Numbered from the stretch's first letter, positions 30,531 through 40,154 are shown. The stretch is 64,000 nucleotides of DNA from Mycolicibacterium baixiangningiae (GCF_016313185.1 NZ_CP066218.1:2108001-2172000); one strand, 5' to 3'. Made by a program: numbers and translations. The notes: generated from the letters alone by a model not told the origin.

Positions 30531-31480
30531 TCGCCACCGTCGATCTGTCCCGCTGGTACGCCGGGGGAGCCGAGGCCGATGCGGTCGCCGCCGAGGTCGA
30601 CCAGGGGCTGCAGCAGGCCGGGTTCATCCTCGTCACCGGGCACGGGGTGGACCCGCTGCTCGCCGCCGACGTCCGCGCCGCGGCGCGCGCCTTCTTCGCC
30701 CAACCCGGCGACGTCAAGGCGCGCTACTCGGTGCCGGTCGGCGGACACGGCTGGATCGGCCCTGGAGCCGAGGCCAACGGCTATGCCGAGGGCACCGAGA
30801 CACCGCCCGACCTCAAGGAGAGTTTCAGCCTGGGGGCCGACACCGCGACCGGCGACCCGGACGTCGACCGGATCTGGTTCGCCCCCAACGTGTGGCCCGA
30901 CGAGGTGCCCGCACTGCAACGGCTGGTCACCGCGTACACCGCGGAGATGCGCCGGGTCGCCGACGACCTGCTCGCGCTCTTCTCCCACGCGCTGCGATTG
31001 GCGGCCAACCCGTTCGAGCGGCTCGCGAGCAGGCCCACCTGGACCATGAACATCAACCACTATCCGCCGGTCAGCGTCGTCGGCGAGCCCGAGCCCGGAC
31101 AGTTCCGCATCGGCCCGCACACCGACTTCGGCACCGTGACCATCCTCGATCGTGAGCCGGGAGCCGGTGGGCTGCAGGTGTTCTCCGACGCCGACGGGTG
31201 GACCGACGCGCCGTACCGGCCGGACGCGCTGACGGTGAACATCGGTGACCTGCTGGAGTATTGGAGCGGACGGCGCTGGCTGTCGGGCCGGCATCGGGTG
31301 CTGCCGCCCCAGCCCGCCGCCCCCGAGGAGGACCTCGTCTCGCTGATCTACTTCTACGAGGCCGACCACGACGCGGTCATCACGCCGCTCGGCCCGCCGA
31401 TCGGCAGGGTGTCCGGTCTGGGACCGGTCACCTCGTCGGCCTTCATCAAGGAGCGCCTCGACGCCATCACCGTCGGCTGA
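30527..31480 (+). CDS. 2-oxoglutarate/Fe(II) dioxygenase, isopenicillin N synthase family
   Basis: The 317-residue protein has an N-terminal DIOX_N-like part (GFILVTGHGVDPLLAADVRAA) and a jelly-roll core with iron ligands PHTDFGTVTIL (HxD) near residue 206 and SGRHRVLPP for the distal histidine near 255. It is a non-haem iron oxygenase that couples 2OG decarboxylation to substrate oxidation. The GTG start overlaps the deaminase stop, so the two are made together, which suggests oxidation of a nucleobase or its derivative; the substrate is unproven. Confidence 0.82.
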   Translation: MIATVDLSRWYAGGAEADAVAAEVDQGLQQAGFILVTGHGVDPLLAADVRAAARAFFAQPGDVKARYSVPVGGHGWIGPGAEANGYAEGTETPPDLKESFSLGADTATGDPDVDRIWFAPNVWPDEVPALQRLVTAYTAEMRRVADDLLALFSHALRLAANPFERLASRPTWTMNINHYPPVSVVGEPEPGQFRIGPHTDFGTVTILDREPGAGGLQVFSDADGWTDAPYRPDALTVNIGDLLEYWSGRRWLSGRHRVLPPQPAAPEEDLVSLIYFYEADHDAVITPLGPPIGRVSGLGPVTSSAFIKERLDAITVG

Positions 31481-31490
31481 ACCTGTCACA

Positions 31491-31979
31491 ATGGCCGCCA
31501 TGCGCGTCTACCTGGGAGCCGACCATGCAGGCTACGAGCTGAAGCAGGTGATCATCGATCATCTCCGCAGCACCGGGCACGAACCGGTGGACTGCGGCGC
31601 GTTCGGCTACGACGCCGAGGACGACTACCCGGCGTTCTGCATCGCCGCCGCCGAGCGGACCGTCGCCGACCCCGGCAGCCTCGGCATCGTCCTGGGCGGT
31701 TCGGGCAACGGTGAGCAGATCGCGGCGAACAAGGTGCCCGGCGCCCGCTGCGCCCTGGCCTGGAGCGTCGAGACCGCCACGCTCGCGCGCGAGCACAACA
31801 ACGCGCAGCTCATCGGGATCGGTGGCCGGATGCACTCAGAGGCCGACGCGCTCGCGATGGTCGACGCCTTCCTCGCCACGCCGTGGTCGAAAGCCGAACG
31901 CCACCAACGCCGTATCGATATCCTTGCCGACTACGAGCGCACCCACGAGGCGCCGCCGGTTCCCGGCGCACCTTCATAG
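31491..31979 (+). CDS. rpiB: Ribose-5-phosphate isomerase B
   Basis: The 162-residue protein is the same length as Rv2465c. It begins MRVYLGADHAGYELK, contains DDYPAFCIAAAERTVADPGSLGIVLGGSGNGEQIAANKV (in pieces), and ends HQRRIDILADYERTHEAPPVPGAP, nearly identical to the tuberculosis protein as recalled. It interconverts ribose-5-phosphate and ribulose-5-phosphate; mycobacterial RpiB uses a glutamate base rather than cysteine. The start at 31491 matches homologue length; 31500 is an alternative. Confidence 0.95.
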   Translation: MAAMRVYLGADHAGYELKQVIIDHLRSTGHEPVDCGAFGYDAEDDYPAFCIAAAERTVADPGSLGIVLGGSGNGEQIAANKVPGARCALAWSVETATLAREHNNAQLIGIGGRMHSEADALAMVDAFLATPWSKAERHQRRIDILADYERTHEAPPVPGAPS

Positions 31980-31982
31980 CGG

Positions 31983-32789
31983 ATGCCCGAAGGCCACACG
32001 CTGCACCGGCTCGCCCGGCTGCACCAGAAGCGGTACAAGGGCCATCGGGTGCGGGTGAGCAGCCCGCAGGGCCGGTTCGCCGAGGGCGCCGCGATGGTGG
32101 ACGGCCGCACCTTCACCGGTGCCAGCGCGTGGGGTAAGCACCTGTTCCACCACTACCGCGGTGGCCGCATCATTCACGTCCACCTCGGCCTGTACGGGCG
32201 GTTCGACGAATTCGCCACCTCGCCCGACGAGCCGGCGCCCGATCCGGTCGGGCAGGTGCGCATGCGCATCGCCGGCCCGGACTACGGCACCGACCTGCGT
32301 GGCCCCACCGCCTGCGAGGTCGTCGACGAGGCGCAGGTGTCGGACATCCTCGCCCGCCTCGGGCCCGACCCGCTGCGTCGGGACGCGGACCCGGCGCCCG
32401 CGTGGACCCGGCTGAACCGCTCGCGACGGCCCGTCGGCGCGCTGCTGATGGATCAGACGGTGATCGCCGGAATCGGCAACGTCTACCGCAACGAACTGCT
32501 GTACCGCCACCGCATCGACCCCTACCGGTTGGGCACCAACGTCGAACCCGGCGAGTTCGACGCAATGTGGACCGACCTCGTCGAGTTGATGAAAGTCGGT
32601 GTGCGGCGCGGTCAGATCGTCACCGTACGGCGCGAGGACGACCATGGCGCCCCGTCGTACCGCACTGGCCGCCCCCGCACCTACGTCTACCGCCGGCCCG
32701 GTGAGCCGTGCCGGATCTGCGGCACCCCGATCAGCACCGCGGTGCTCGAGGGTCGCAACCTGTTCTGGTGCCCGACCTGCCAGAGCTGA
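31983..32789 (+). CDS. nei: Endonuclease VIII (Nei/Fpg-family DNA glycosylase)
   Basis: The 268-residue glycosylase has the catalytic N terminus MPEGHTLHRLA (P1, E2 after Met removal) and the helix-two-turn-helix LMDQTVIAGIGNVYRNELLYRHRI near residue 155. The C-terminal zinc finger is CRICGTPISTAVLEGRNLFW then CPTC. It excises oxidised pyrimidines and cleaves the abasic site. It corresponds to Rv2464c, adjacent to rpiB with a 3-bp gap, so the two are cotranscribed. Confidence 0.93.
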   Translation: MPEGHTLHRLARLHQKRYKGHRVRVSSPQGRFAEGAAMVDGRTFTGASAWGKHLFHHYRGGRIIHVHLGLYGRFDEFATSPDEPAPDPVGQVRMRIAGPDYGTDLRGPTACEVVDEAQVSDILARLGPDPLRRDADPAPAWTRLNRSRRPVGALLMDQTVIAGIGNVYRNELLYRHRIDPYRLGTNVEPGEFDAMWTDLVELMKVGVRRGQIVTVRREDDHGAPSYRTGRPRTYVYRRPGEPCRICGTPISTAVLEGRNLFWCPTCQS

Positions 32790-32831
32790 GGTAACGCGGC
32801 GCCGGTCGGCGTTTGAGGCGACAATCTCCCG

Positions 32832-34514
32832 GTGGAACTGATCCTCGTCGTCGTCGGCGCCATCGTGGTCACCGCCATCGCCCACCGCCGCGGTCTCGAG
32901 CCGGCCCTGGTTCTCGTCGTCGTCGGGTTCGTGGTGTCCTTCGCCCCCGATTTCAACGGCGTCGAACTGGAATCCGAGGTGCTGCTGTCGGTGGTGCTGC
33001 CACCGCTGCTGTACTCGGCGGCGCTGAGCTTCTCGTTCCCCACGTTCCTGCGCAACATCAAACCGATCCTCGGCCTCGGCGTCGGACTCGTGGTGATCAC
33101 CACCTTCGCCGTCGCCGGGCTGGCGTCGTGGCTGGTGCCGTCGCTGACCTTCGGCACCGCCCTGATCCTCGGTGCGGTGGTGGCGCCACCCGATGCGGTG
33201 ACCGCGGTCGCGGTGGGCCGCAGGCTGGGGCTGCCGAAGAAGGTGATGGCGATCCTGACCGGTGAGAGCCTGGTCAACGACGCGGCCGCATTGTCGCTGT
33301 TCTCGATCGCGGTGGCGCAGGTGGCGGGCAGCCGGGCGTTCATCGAGAACCCGATGCTGCTGTTCGGCTACAGCGCGCTGCTCGGCCCGCTCGTCGGCGC
33401 CGCGCTGGGCTTCGTCACGCTGTGGATCCGGCGCAGGCTGGCCAACCCGGGGCTGGAGACGATCCAGGGCCTGGTGGTGCCGTTCGCCGCGTTCATCTGC
33501 GCCGAGCACCTGCACGCCTCCGGGGTGCTCGCGGTGGTGGTCGCCGGTTTCGTGGTCGGTCACGGTTCGCTGGACGCCGGCTATCAGACCCGACTGCAGG
33601 AACGCTACGTGTGGAACTCCGTCGACGTGATGCTCGAGGCGTTCGTATTCGCCTACATCGGGTTACAGCTGCGGTTCGTCATCGAGGATCTCAACGAGGC
33701 GCACGAGTCGCTTGCCGAGGTGGCGGTGGCGTCCGGCGTCGTGCTGCTCGTGGTGCTCCTGATCCGGCCGGTGTGTGTGTTCGTGATGTTCGGCCGCGGG
33801 GTGCTCTCACGCAAAGTCGAGTCGAAGTTCAGCGTGCCGGTACCGGAGGAGGGCGGTCGCGGCGCGCTGGGCGTGCGCCGACGTGGGAGTCCGGGCCGGC
33901 TCGCGGCGCTCGCCGACCGGAGGGCGCTGACCTGGCAGGAGAACGTTGTCGTGTCCTGGACCGGCATGCGGGGCGTGGTGACGTTGGCGGCTGCGTCGGG
34001 CATCCCGCTGATGACGGTCGACGGCGAGGCGTTCCCCGAACGCGCCACCATCCAGGCGATCGCCTTCATCGTCAGCGTCGGCACCTTGCTGGTGCAGGGC
34101 TGGACGTTGCCACTGCTGATCCGCTGGCTGCAACCGTCGTTCGAGGCCGACCGGCAGTCCGACGAGACCGAGACACGCAAGGCCGAAGAGGTGGTGCACA
34201 CAGCGGCCGACGACGTCCTCACCCGCTTCGCCGACTCACCGCCGCCCGGGCTCGACGCCGCGACGCTGGCCAACATCCGGCAGACGATCGCCCGACACGC
34301 CCAGGATGCCGACGAGATGCCCGATCCGGAGTCCCACACGCCGCGCGCCGAGGTGTTCTCCAAGCTGTACCGCGATGTGCTGTGCGCGCAACGAAATGCC
34401 CTGATCGCCGAACGTGACGCCGGGCGCATCGAGGACGAGGCGGTGCGCGCCATGCTGGAGCGGCTGGATCTGCAGGAGGCCGGGGTCTCGGCGCGGCTCG
34501 AGAGCCGGATCTGA
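32832..34514 (+). CDS. CPA1-family Na+/H+ antiporter
   Basis: The 560-residue protein has about 10-12 hydrophobic segments in residues 1-390 followed by a soluble tail. Key motifs are GAVVAPPDAVTAVAVGRRLGLPKK near 118 and LTGESLVNDAAALSLFS near 145, with the ND pair of the ion-binding site. It exchanges monovalent cations for protons at the plasma membrane. The cytosolic tail after residue 400 is helical and charged. The start is GTG at 32832. It is absent from this position in M. tuberculosis. The stop is one base from the convergent DUF1542 gene. Confidence 0.88.
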   Translation: MELILVVVGAIVVTAIAHRRGLEPALVLVVVGFVVSFAPDFNGVELESEVLLSVVLPPLLYSAALSFSFPTFLRNIKPILGLGVGLVVITTFAVAGLASWLVPSLTFGTALILGAVVAPPDAVTAVAVGRRLGLPKKVMAILTGESLVNDAAALSLFSIAVAQVAGSRAFIENPMLLFGYSALLGPLVGAALGFVTLWIRRRLANPGLETIQGLVVPFAAFICAEHLHASGVLAVVVAGFVVGHGSLDAGYQTRLQERYVWNSVDVMLEAFVFAYIGLQLRFVIEDLNEAHESLAEVAVASGVVLLVVLLIRPVCVFVMFGRGVLSRKVESKFSVPVPEEGGRGALGVRRRGSPGRLAALADRRALTWQENVVVSWTGMRGVVTLAAASGIPLMTVDGEAFPERATIQAIAFIVSVGTLLVQGWTLPLLIRWLQPSFEADRQSDETETRKAEEVVHTAADDVLTRFADSPPPGLDAATLANIRQTIARHAQDADEMPDPESHTPRAEVFSKLYRDVLCAQRNALIAERDAGRIEDEAVRAMLERLDLQEAGVSARLESRI

Positions 34515-34515
34515 C

Positions 34516-35301
34516 CTAGAACCCGCCGAAGTCGCCCCCGCCGAAGTCACCGCCACCGAAGTCGCCCCAGCCGCCGGCGGAGTCGCCGCCGTCGAAACCG
34601 CCGCTGTCGCCGCCGGCGTCGCCCCCGCCGTCGGATCCGGGGTCCTGGCCCTCGTCAAAGCCCTGCGCGAAGCCCTGTTCGTATCCGGTGCCGTGCATGC
34701 CGGAGAACATCGCGTCGAACAACAGCACCGAGCCGAGACCCCACGCGCCGGCCACCAGCGCGGGCTTCCACCACGGCTCGGAGTACCAGCCCGCGGGCAC
34801 GGGACGGCCCGCCACCCGGCCGCCGGGGTAGTAGTTGGGGGTGCGCTGCGAGGGGGCCGGCGAGGCCTCGATCTCCCGGCCCTCGAACTGCACACGCCGG
34901 TCCTCGCTGACCGCGCCGGCCGCGCGCTGGCCGGCCAGCGTCTCCAGTTCCGGGCCCGGGTCCATGCCCATCGCGATGCGGGCGGCCCGCACGTAGTAGA
35001 GCCCCTCGAGCGCGCTCTCCTTGGCCAGCAATGCCTGCTTGTCGGTGGTGGCCTGGTCGATCTGCGACGACGCGGCGGTGTAGCGCTCCGATGCGTCCGC
35101 CATCGCCTGCTTCGACGCCTCGTCGCTGCCGCTCAGGTTGAGCACCTGGCCGCCGAGTCGCTCGATCACCCGCCGGGCGTCAGCCTTGGCGTCGGCCAGT
35201 GACGCCGCAGTGCGCTTGCCTGACGCCTTCGACGAGCTGTAGACCGCCAGCGCGAGCGCAGCGACGACCACGATGATCAGAATTAGCAAGAGGCCGTTCA
35301 T
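34516..35301 (-). CDS. DUF1542-type membrane protein with glycine-rich tail
   Basis: The 261-residue protein has an N-terminal transmembrane helix (residues 3-23, LLLILIIVVVAALALAVYSS). An alanine-rich predicted coiled coil with ADAKADARRVIERLGGQV spans 30-110. A WYSEPWWKPALVAGAWGLGS region near 175 may be a second membrane segment. The tail is Gly/Asp-rich and ends in three near-identical GGGDFGG units. The tail resembles those of membrane-surface TPM or LemA-type proteins. The function is unknown. Confidence 0.7.
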   Translation of the reverse strand: MNGLLLILIIVVVAALALAVYSSSKASGKRTAASLADAKADARRVIERLGGQVLNLSGSDEASKQAMADASERYTAASSQIDQATTDKQALLAKESALEGLYYVRAARIAMGMDPGPELETLAGQRAAGAVSEDRRVQFEGREIEASPAPSQRTPNYYPGGRVAGRPVPAGWYSEPWWKPALVAGAWGLGSVLLFDAMFSGMHGTGYEQGFAQGFDEGQDPGSDGGGDAGGDSGGFDGGDSAGGWGDFGGGDFGGGDFGGF

Positions 35302-35330
35302 GCGTCCAGCCTACCGACGTGATCGACCCT

Positions 35331-35372
35331 TTTCGCGGGGCGCGAAATCAGCGGACGCCCACACCCGGTGTG
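35331..35372. promoter_or_regulatory. Two short dyads in the divergent intergenic region
   Basis: TTTCGCG-GGG-CGCGAAA at 35331-35347 and CACACC-C-GGTGTG at 35360-35372 are perfect inverted repeats. They lie between the DUF1542 gene and the molybdopterin oxidoreductase. They could be operators for either gene; no regulator is identified. Confidence 0.35.
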
Positions 35373-35496
35373 CGGCGGCGGGGCAGGATCCAGAGATCGC
35401 GGCTGCCGTCGAGTCACAGCAGCTTAATGTCCGTGCAATTACCGGGCCACAATCCTCGTCCTAACTGGTAGCACCACCTCAGCCCAGGAGGACCCC

Positions 35497-37653
35497 GTGA
35501 AGGAACTCACCATCGTGCGTGGCGCATGCCCGCACGACTGCCCTGACACCTGCGCCATGCTCTACCACGTCGAGGACGGCAAACTCGTTGACGTCCAAGG
35601 TGATCCGAACCACCCGATGACCAGGGGCAACCTGTGTGTCAAGGTCAAGAACTTTCACGAACACCACTATCAGTCCGATCGGCTGCTCTACCCGATGCGG
35701 CGGGTGGGGGCGAAGGGTTCCGGTGCGTTCGAGCGGATCTCGTGGGACGAGGCGCTCGCGGAGATCAAACAGCGGTGGACGGCGATCATCGACGAGTACG
35801 GCAGCCAGGCGATCATGCCGCACGCCTACCTCGGACACCAGGGTGTGCTCAACGGGTTGACCGCAGGCGACGCGTTCTTCAACCGGCTGGGGTCGACGGT
35901 GGCGGAGAAGACGTATTGCGAATCCGGCTCGTCGACCGCGTGGCACATGACCGTCGGCGGGTCGGGCGGTCTCGACGTCGAGTCGATGGCGCATTCGAAG
36001 TACATCATCGTGTGGGGCATGAACATGACCAGCACGAACCTGCACGGCTGGCCGTTCCTGCTCGAGGCGCGCAAGAAAAACGGCGCGAAGATCGTCGTCA
36101 TCGACCCGGTGAACAACAGGACTGCGCGCCAGGCTGATTGGCACATCCGGATCCGCCCCGGCACCGACGGGGCGCTCGCGCTGGGGATGATCCACGAGAT
36201 CATCGCCCAGGGGCTGACCGATACCGATTACGTCGAGAAGTACACGGTGGGCTTCGCCGAACTCGCCGCCCGTGCCGCGGAATACCCGCCCGAACGGGTC
36301 GAGGAGATCACCGGTGTGCCCGCCGAGGACGTCCGCACGTTGGCGCGCGAGTATGCGACGAGCCAGCCCGCGGCGATCCGTCAGGGCGTGGCGCTGGAGC
36401 GTAGCCGCGGTGGGGGACAGGCGATTCGGGCCATCACGTGTCTGCCCGCACTGGTCGGCGCGTGGCGCCACGTCGGTGGCGGCACGATGGAGATGCCGAT
36501 CTGGGAGTTCCCCACCCGGTTCGACAAGATCTGCATGCCGGAGTGGATTCCGGAGGGCACCCGCGTGGTCAACGAGCTCGACCTCGGGATGGCACTGACC
36601 GGTGAACTCGAACTCGACCCGCCCATCAAATCGCTGTTCGTCTACAACTCCAACCCGGTGTCCCAAGGCCCCGCTCAGGAGAAGACGATGCGCGGGCTGA
36701 TGCGCGACGACCTCTTCACCGTCGTCAGCGAGCACTTCATCACCGACACCGCCAAGTACGCCGATCTGGTGCTGCCGGCCACCATGCAGGCCGAACAGCT
36801 CGACATCATGGTGACGTGGGGTCATCTCTACATCTCGCTCAATCAGCCGGCGATCGCACCGCCGGGTGAGTGCATACCCAACGTCGAACTGTTCCGGCGG
36901 CTGGCCCGGACCATGGGCTTCGACGAGGAGTCGATGGTGTACTGGAACCGCACCGACCGGGAAATGCTCATCGACTTCCACGACTGGGATGCCCCTGCAC
37001 TGGAGGGCATCACCTACGAAATGCTCGAAGAGCTCGGCTGGATGCGCTTGAACGTCGGCACCCCGGATGTGCGGGCGCCGCACGCCGAGGGCAACTTCCC
37101 GACGCCGTCGGGTAAGTGCGAGTTCAAGTCCAGCCTCGCCGAGGGCGGCAACTTCGTGGTGCCGGTGTGGCGGTCCATGTATGAGGGGATGCAACCCGGC
37201 GAGTACGTGGACCCGGTACCCGACTATGTGCCCCCGTTCGAATCACCTCAGTCCAATCCAGAACTCGCGCAGTGCTATCCGTTGAGCATCATCTCGCCGA
37301 AACCGCACGCCTTCCTCAACAGTCAATACGGCAACGCGCCGGACAAACAACGCGTCCAGGGCGGCCAGCGGGTGTTCATCCATCCCGAGGACGCCACCGC
37401 ACGCGGGATCGCCGAAGGGGAGATGGTGCGGGTGTTCAACGACCGCGGATCCTTCGTCGGCCCGGCCACCTACGAGCCGGACCTGATGCCGGGCCTGGTG
37501 ATGGCCAACGTGGGGCACTGGCAGGGCGCCGGGTCCGGGACGACGGTCAACGCGATCACTGCGGACCGGCACTGCGGGCTGGGCAACGCCGGTGTGTACG
37601 GCGACAACCTCGTCGAGGTCCAGAAGGTCGCGAGCGAGGCCGTCGCCAGTTAG
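35497..37653 (+). CDS. Molybdopterin (bis-MGD) oxidoreductase, DMSO reductase family
   Basis: The 718-residue protein has the N-terminal 4Fe-4S motif CPHDCPDTC with the fourth cysteine at GNLCVK (residue 46). It then has the Mo-bisMGD domains, with GMNMTSTNLHGWPF, VIDPVNNRTARQADWHIRIRPGTDGALALGM (in pieces) and the C-terminal molybdopterin dinucleotide-binding domain VFIHPEDATARGIAEGEMVRVFNDRG (in pieces). There is no Tat signal, so it is cytosolic. The active-site region TYCESGSSTAWH offers cysteine and serine candidates for the Mo ligand. The substrate is unknown. The GTG follows AGGAGG. FdhD and MobA, both needed for such enzymes, are encoded in the same window. Confidence 0.88.
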   Translation: MKELTIVRGACPHDCPDTCAMLYHVEDGKLVDVQGDPNHPMTRGNLCVKVKNFHEHHYQSDRLLYPMRRVGAKGSGAFERISWDEALAEIKQRWTAIIDEYGSQAIMPHAYLGHQGVLNGLTAGDAFFNRLGSTVAEKTYCESGSSTAWHMTVGGSGGLDVESMAHSKYIIVWGMNMTSTNLHGWPFLLEARKKNGAKIVVIDPVNNRTARQADWHIRIRPGTDGALALGMIHEIIAQGLTDTDYVEKYTVGFAELAARAAEYPPERVEEITGVPAEDVRTLAREYATSQPAAIRQGVALERSRGGGQAIRAITCLPALVGAWRHVGGGTMEMPIWEFPTRFDKICMPEWIPEGTRVVNELDLGMALTGELELDPPIKSLFVYNSNPVSQGPAQEKTMRGLMRDDLFTVVSEHFITDTAKYADLVLPATMQAEQLDIMVTWGHLYISLNQPAIAPPGECIPNVELFRRLARTMGFDEESMVYWNRTDREMLIDFHDWDAPALEGITYEMLEELGWMRLNVGTPDVRAPHAEGNFPTPSGKCEFKSSLAEGGNFVVPVWRSMYEGMQPGEYVDPVPDYVPPFESPQSNPELAQCYPLSIISPKPHAFLNSQYGNAPDKQRVQGGQRVFIHPEDATARGIAEGEMVRVFNDRGSFVGPATYEPDLMPGLVMANVGHWQGAGSGTTVNAITADRHCGLGNAGVYGDNLVEVQKVASEAVAS

Positions 37654-37765
37654 GCGAGCTGGTCGCGGCGAATGAGTCAGCGGGCGGACGCATTTGGGAG
37701 TTCGTTCCGACGTTTCTCCCGCGCCATCTGTGTTGATGTTGACTGGTTCGGATACCGTTTGTCGG

Positions 37766-38476
37766 ATGACCGGCTCTCTGACAGGGTTCGACGAGTTTCT
37801 CAACCGGCTGCTCGAAGAATGCGCGCGCGACGCGGGCGAAAACGTCGTCTCCTATGTGGCCCGCGCTGTGGGCTCGCAGATGGTGGCTGATCTGAGGCGT
37901 ACCGGGGGTGGCTCGGTCGAGGAGCTGATGGCGCACCTCAACGAGTGCATGGTGTTTGCCGAGACGGAGATGCCGAGTGTCGAGGCCGAGATAACCGACC
38001 CGGATCGTCTGCACGCGTTGTATGCCACCGGGCTGCTCGACTCGCCGCCGGAAGAGGACTACGACCGCATCACCCGTGCGGCCGCCGCCGCGCTGGACGC
38101 CCCGTCGGCCGCCATCTCCCTCATCGACGTCGACCGGCAGTTCTTCAAGAGTTCGGTGGGGATGGGCACATCCGGAGAGGACCGCCAGACGCCACTCGAC
38201 CGGTCCGTGTGCCAATATGCGGTGGCAAACGGTGCGGCATTACTTCTCGAGGACGCCCGGACGGACCCGGTATTCCGGAACCACCCGGCGGTAATCGACG
38301 GTTCCGTGGTCGCCTATCTCGGCATACCGTTGATCGACGATCACGACAACGCCGTCGGAACGCTGTGCGTATTTGATGACAAGCCGCGGTTGTGGGGTAC
38401 CGGCCATGTTCAGATCCTCAGTGACCTCGCCCATTTGGCCGCCGAGCGAATGTTCCGGTCCGGCGGTTCCCGATAA
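37766..38476 (+). CDS. GAF domain protein
   Basis: The 236-residue protein has a helical N-terminal part of about 75 residues (FDEFLNRLLEECARDAGENV). A GAF domain spans about 85-230, with RLHALYATGLLDSPPEEDYDRI, AISLIDVDRQFFKSSVGMG, SVCQYAVANGAALLLEDARTDPVF and YLGIPLIDDHDNAVGTLCVFD. This GAF subtype often senses small molecules or redox state. No output domain follows. The start is uncertain; ATG 37766 is used, and in-frame ATGs upstream at 37736 and 37694 exist. It is upstream of the polysaccharide cassette in the same direction. Confidence 0.75.
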   Translation: MTGSLTGFDEFLNRLLEECARDAGENVVSYVARAVGSQMVADLRRTGGGSVEELMAHLNECMVFAETEMPSVEAEITDPDRLHALYATGLLDSPPEEDYDRITRAAAAALDAPSAAISLIDVDRQFFKSSVGMGTSGEDRQTPLDRSVCQYAVANGAALLLEDARTDPVFRNHPAVIDGSVVAYLGIPLIDDHDNAVGTLCVFDDKPRLWGTGHVQILSDLAHLAAERMFRSGGSR

Positions 38477-38642
38477 GTGCTGATCGACCCGCCGCCTGAC
38501 GGCTGACACACCCGCCGGCAAATTTCCTCGGGACGCGTCGCTGATCTCCTTCCGTCCTACCCCTGGCTAATTTATGGTTGAATGCGCAAGGGAGTGTCGG
38601 GGGGGAAGTGGCACATGCATTCAGACGTGCGGCCGGTGAACG

Positions 38643-40154
38643 ATGACCTCTAGCGGTCAGATGGTGGTTCCGCGTCAGCGGGCCGCTGTGACGTCGGTAC
38701 GCAGCCGCGTTTCCGCCCCGCCGCGCTGGCTTCTCCGCATGCGCGACGAGTCCGGGTACATCGCGCTCACCGTGTTGCTCGACGTCTGGGCCGGTGTCTG
38801 GACGGTGGTGCTGGCGCATCTGTGGATCGGCAATCAGTCGGACAACCGCAATATCCTCCTGATCTCGTGGCTGTTCGTGCCGATCCTGGTGATCGTCCTG
38901 GCCACTCGGGCGATGTACAAGCGGAAGCTGAATCGCAGCTTCCTCGACGAGCTCGAACCGGTGGAGACGGCGGTGGCGGTCTCGGCGCTCGCGACGTTGG
39001 CGATCATCACGGTGCTCGTACCACCGTGGCAGCCGGGCGAGACGGTGACGGACCACGTCCGCCCCAGCGACGTGATGATTCGGGTGTGGCTGTGCGGTGC
39101 CGCCGTCGTGCCGGCGGTGCGGCTACTGAGGTCCGTCGCCCAGCGTTATCTGCGGCGCAAGTACCGATTCGGCACGCCGGCGCTGATCGTCGGCTCCGGC
39201 CCGATCACCCATCAGCTGATCACCCGGATGGCTCAGGTGCCCGACTACGGTCTGCGTCCGGTCGGTGTGCTCGACGACGTGCGGCCCAGCGACGCGGATC
39301 TGGTCGACGTGCCCTACCTGGGGACCATCGAGAACTTCGAGGTGGCCGCCCGCGCAACGGGCGCCGAGGACCTCATCGTCGCACCGTCAGCCGTCCCCGG
39401 TGAGCAATTGTCACGCTGCGCCCAGGAGGCGCAGAAGCTCGGGATGCGGGTGCGCGTCGTACCGCGGATGATGGAGGTCGTCAACGGCAACGCGCGGATC
39501 GAGCACCTGGGCGGAGTCCCTCTGATGGTGCTCTCGCCGGTCGATCCCAAGGGATGGCAGTTCGCGCTCAAACACAGCTTGGGCCGAGCCATCGCCGCCC
39601 TGGTGATTCTGCTGATCTCACCGGTCCTTCTCGGCCTCGCGCTCCTGGTAAAGCTCAGCTCACCGGGGCCGGTCTTCTTCCGTCAGCCACGCGTCGGACG
39701 CGACGGCAACGTGTTCGACTGTCTGAAGTTCCGCAGCATGCGGCCCGCCGCCCCGGCCGACGCCGCCTTCGAACTCCAGGAGGGGGCAGCCCCGGGCGGT
39801 GTGGAGGGCGACGACCGGCGCACGCGAATCGGCAAGATCATGCGCAAGACGTCGCTGGACGAATTGCCCCAGCTGCTCAACGTGCTCAAGGGCGATATGA
39901 CCTTGGTCGGGCCGCGTCCGGAGCGTCCGGAATTCGTCGAATTGTTCGAGGTGCACGTGCGGCGCTACGGCGAGCGGCACCGGGTGAAGGCGGGGATCAC
40001 GGGATGGTCCCAGGTGCACGGACTGCGCGGACAGACCTCGATCGCCGACCGTGCGGAGTTCGACAACTACTACATCGAGAACTGGTCGCTGCTCCTGGAC
40101 TTCAAGATTTTGATCTTGACCGTTCTGGCCGTCCTGCGACCGACGGAAGAATAA
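38643..40154 (+). CDS. Polyprenyl glycosylphosphotransferase (exopolysaccharide initiating enzyme)
   Basis: The 503-residue PHPT-family protein has four N-terminal transmembrane helices (about 38-160) and a nucleotide-fold domain with TPALIVGSGPITHQLI near 180. A membrane helix near 320 is followed by the bacterial sugar transferase domain. That domain contains GPVFFRQPRVGRDG, KFRSMR, SLDELPQLLNVLKGDMTLVGPRPE (in pieces; DE is the catalytic dyad of the family) and GITGWSQVHGLRG. It transfers a sugar-1-phosphate from a nucleotide sugar to polyprenyl phosphate at the inner membrane. A possible -10 element TAATTT lies at 38568. It heads a three-gene cassette. Confidence 0.9.
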   Translation: MTSSGQMVVPRQRAAVTSVRSRVSAPPRWLLRMRDESGYIALTVLLDVWAGVWTVVLAHLWIGNQSDNRNILLISWLFVPILVIVLATRAMYKRKLNRSFLDELEPVETAVAVSALATLAIITVLVPPWQPGETVTDHVRPSDVMIRVWLCGAAVVPAVRLLRSVAQRYLRRKYRFGTPALIVGSGPITHQLITRMAQVPDYGLRPVGVLDDVRPSDADLVDVPYLGTIENFEVAARATGAEDLIVAPSAVPGEQLSRCAQEAQKLGMRVRVVPRMMEVVNGNARIEHLGGVPLMVLSPVDPKGWQFALKHSLGRAIAALVILLISPVLLGLALLVKLSSPGPVFFRQPRVGRDGNVFDCLKFRSMRPAAPADAAFELQEGAAPGGVEGDDRRTRIGKIMRKTSLDELPQLLNVLKGDMTLVGPRPERPEFVELFEVHVRRYGERHRVKAGITGWSQVHGLRGQTSIADRAEFDNYYIENWSLLLDFKILILTVLAVLRPTEE

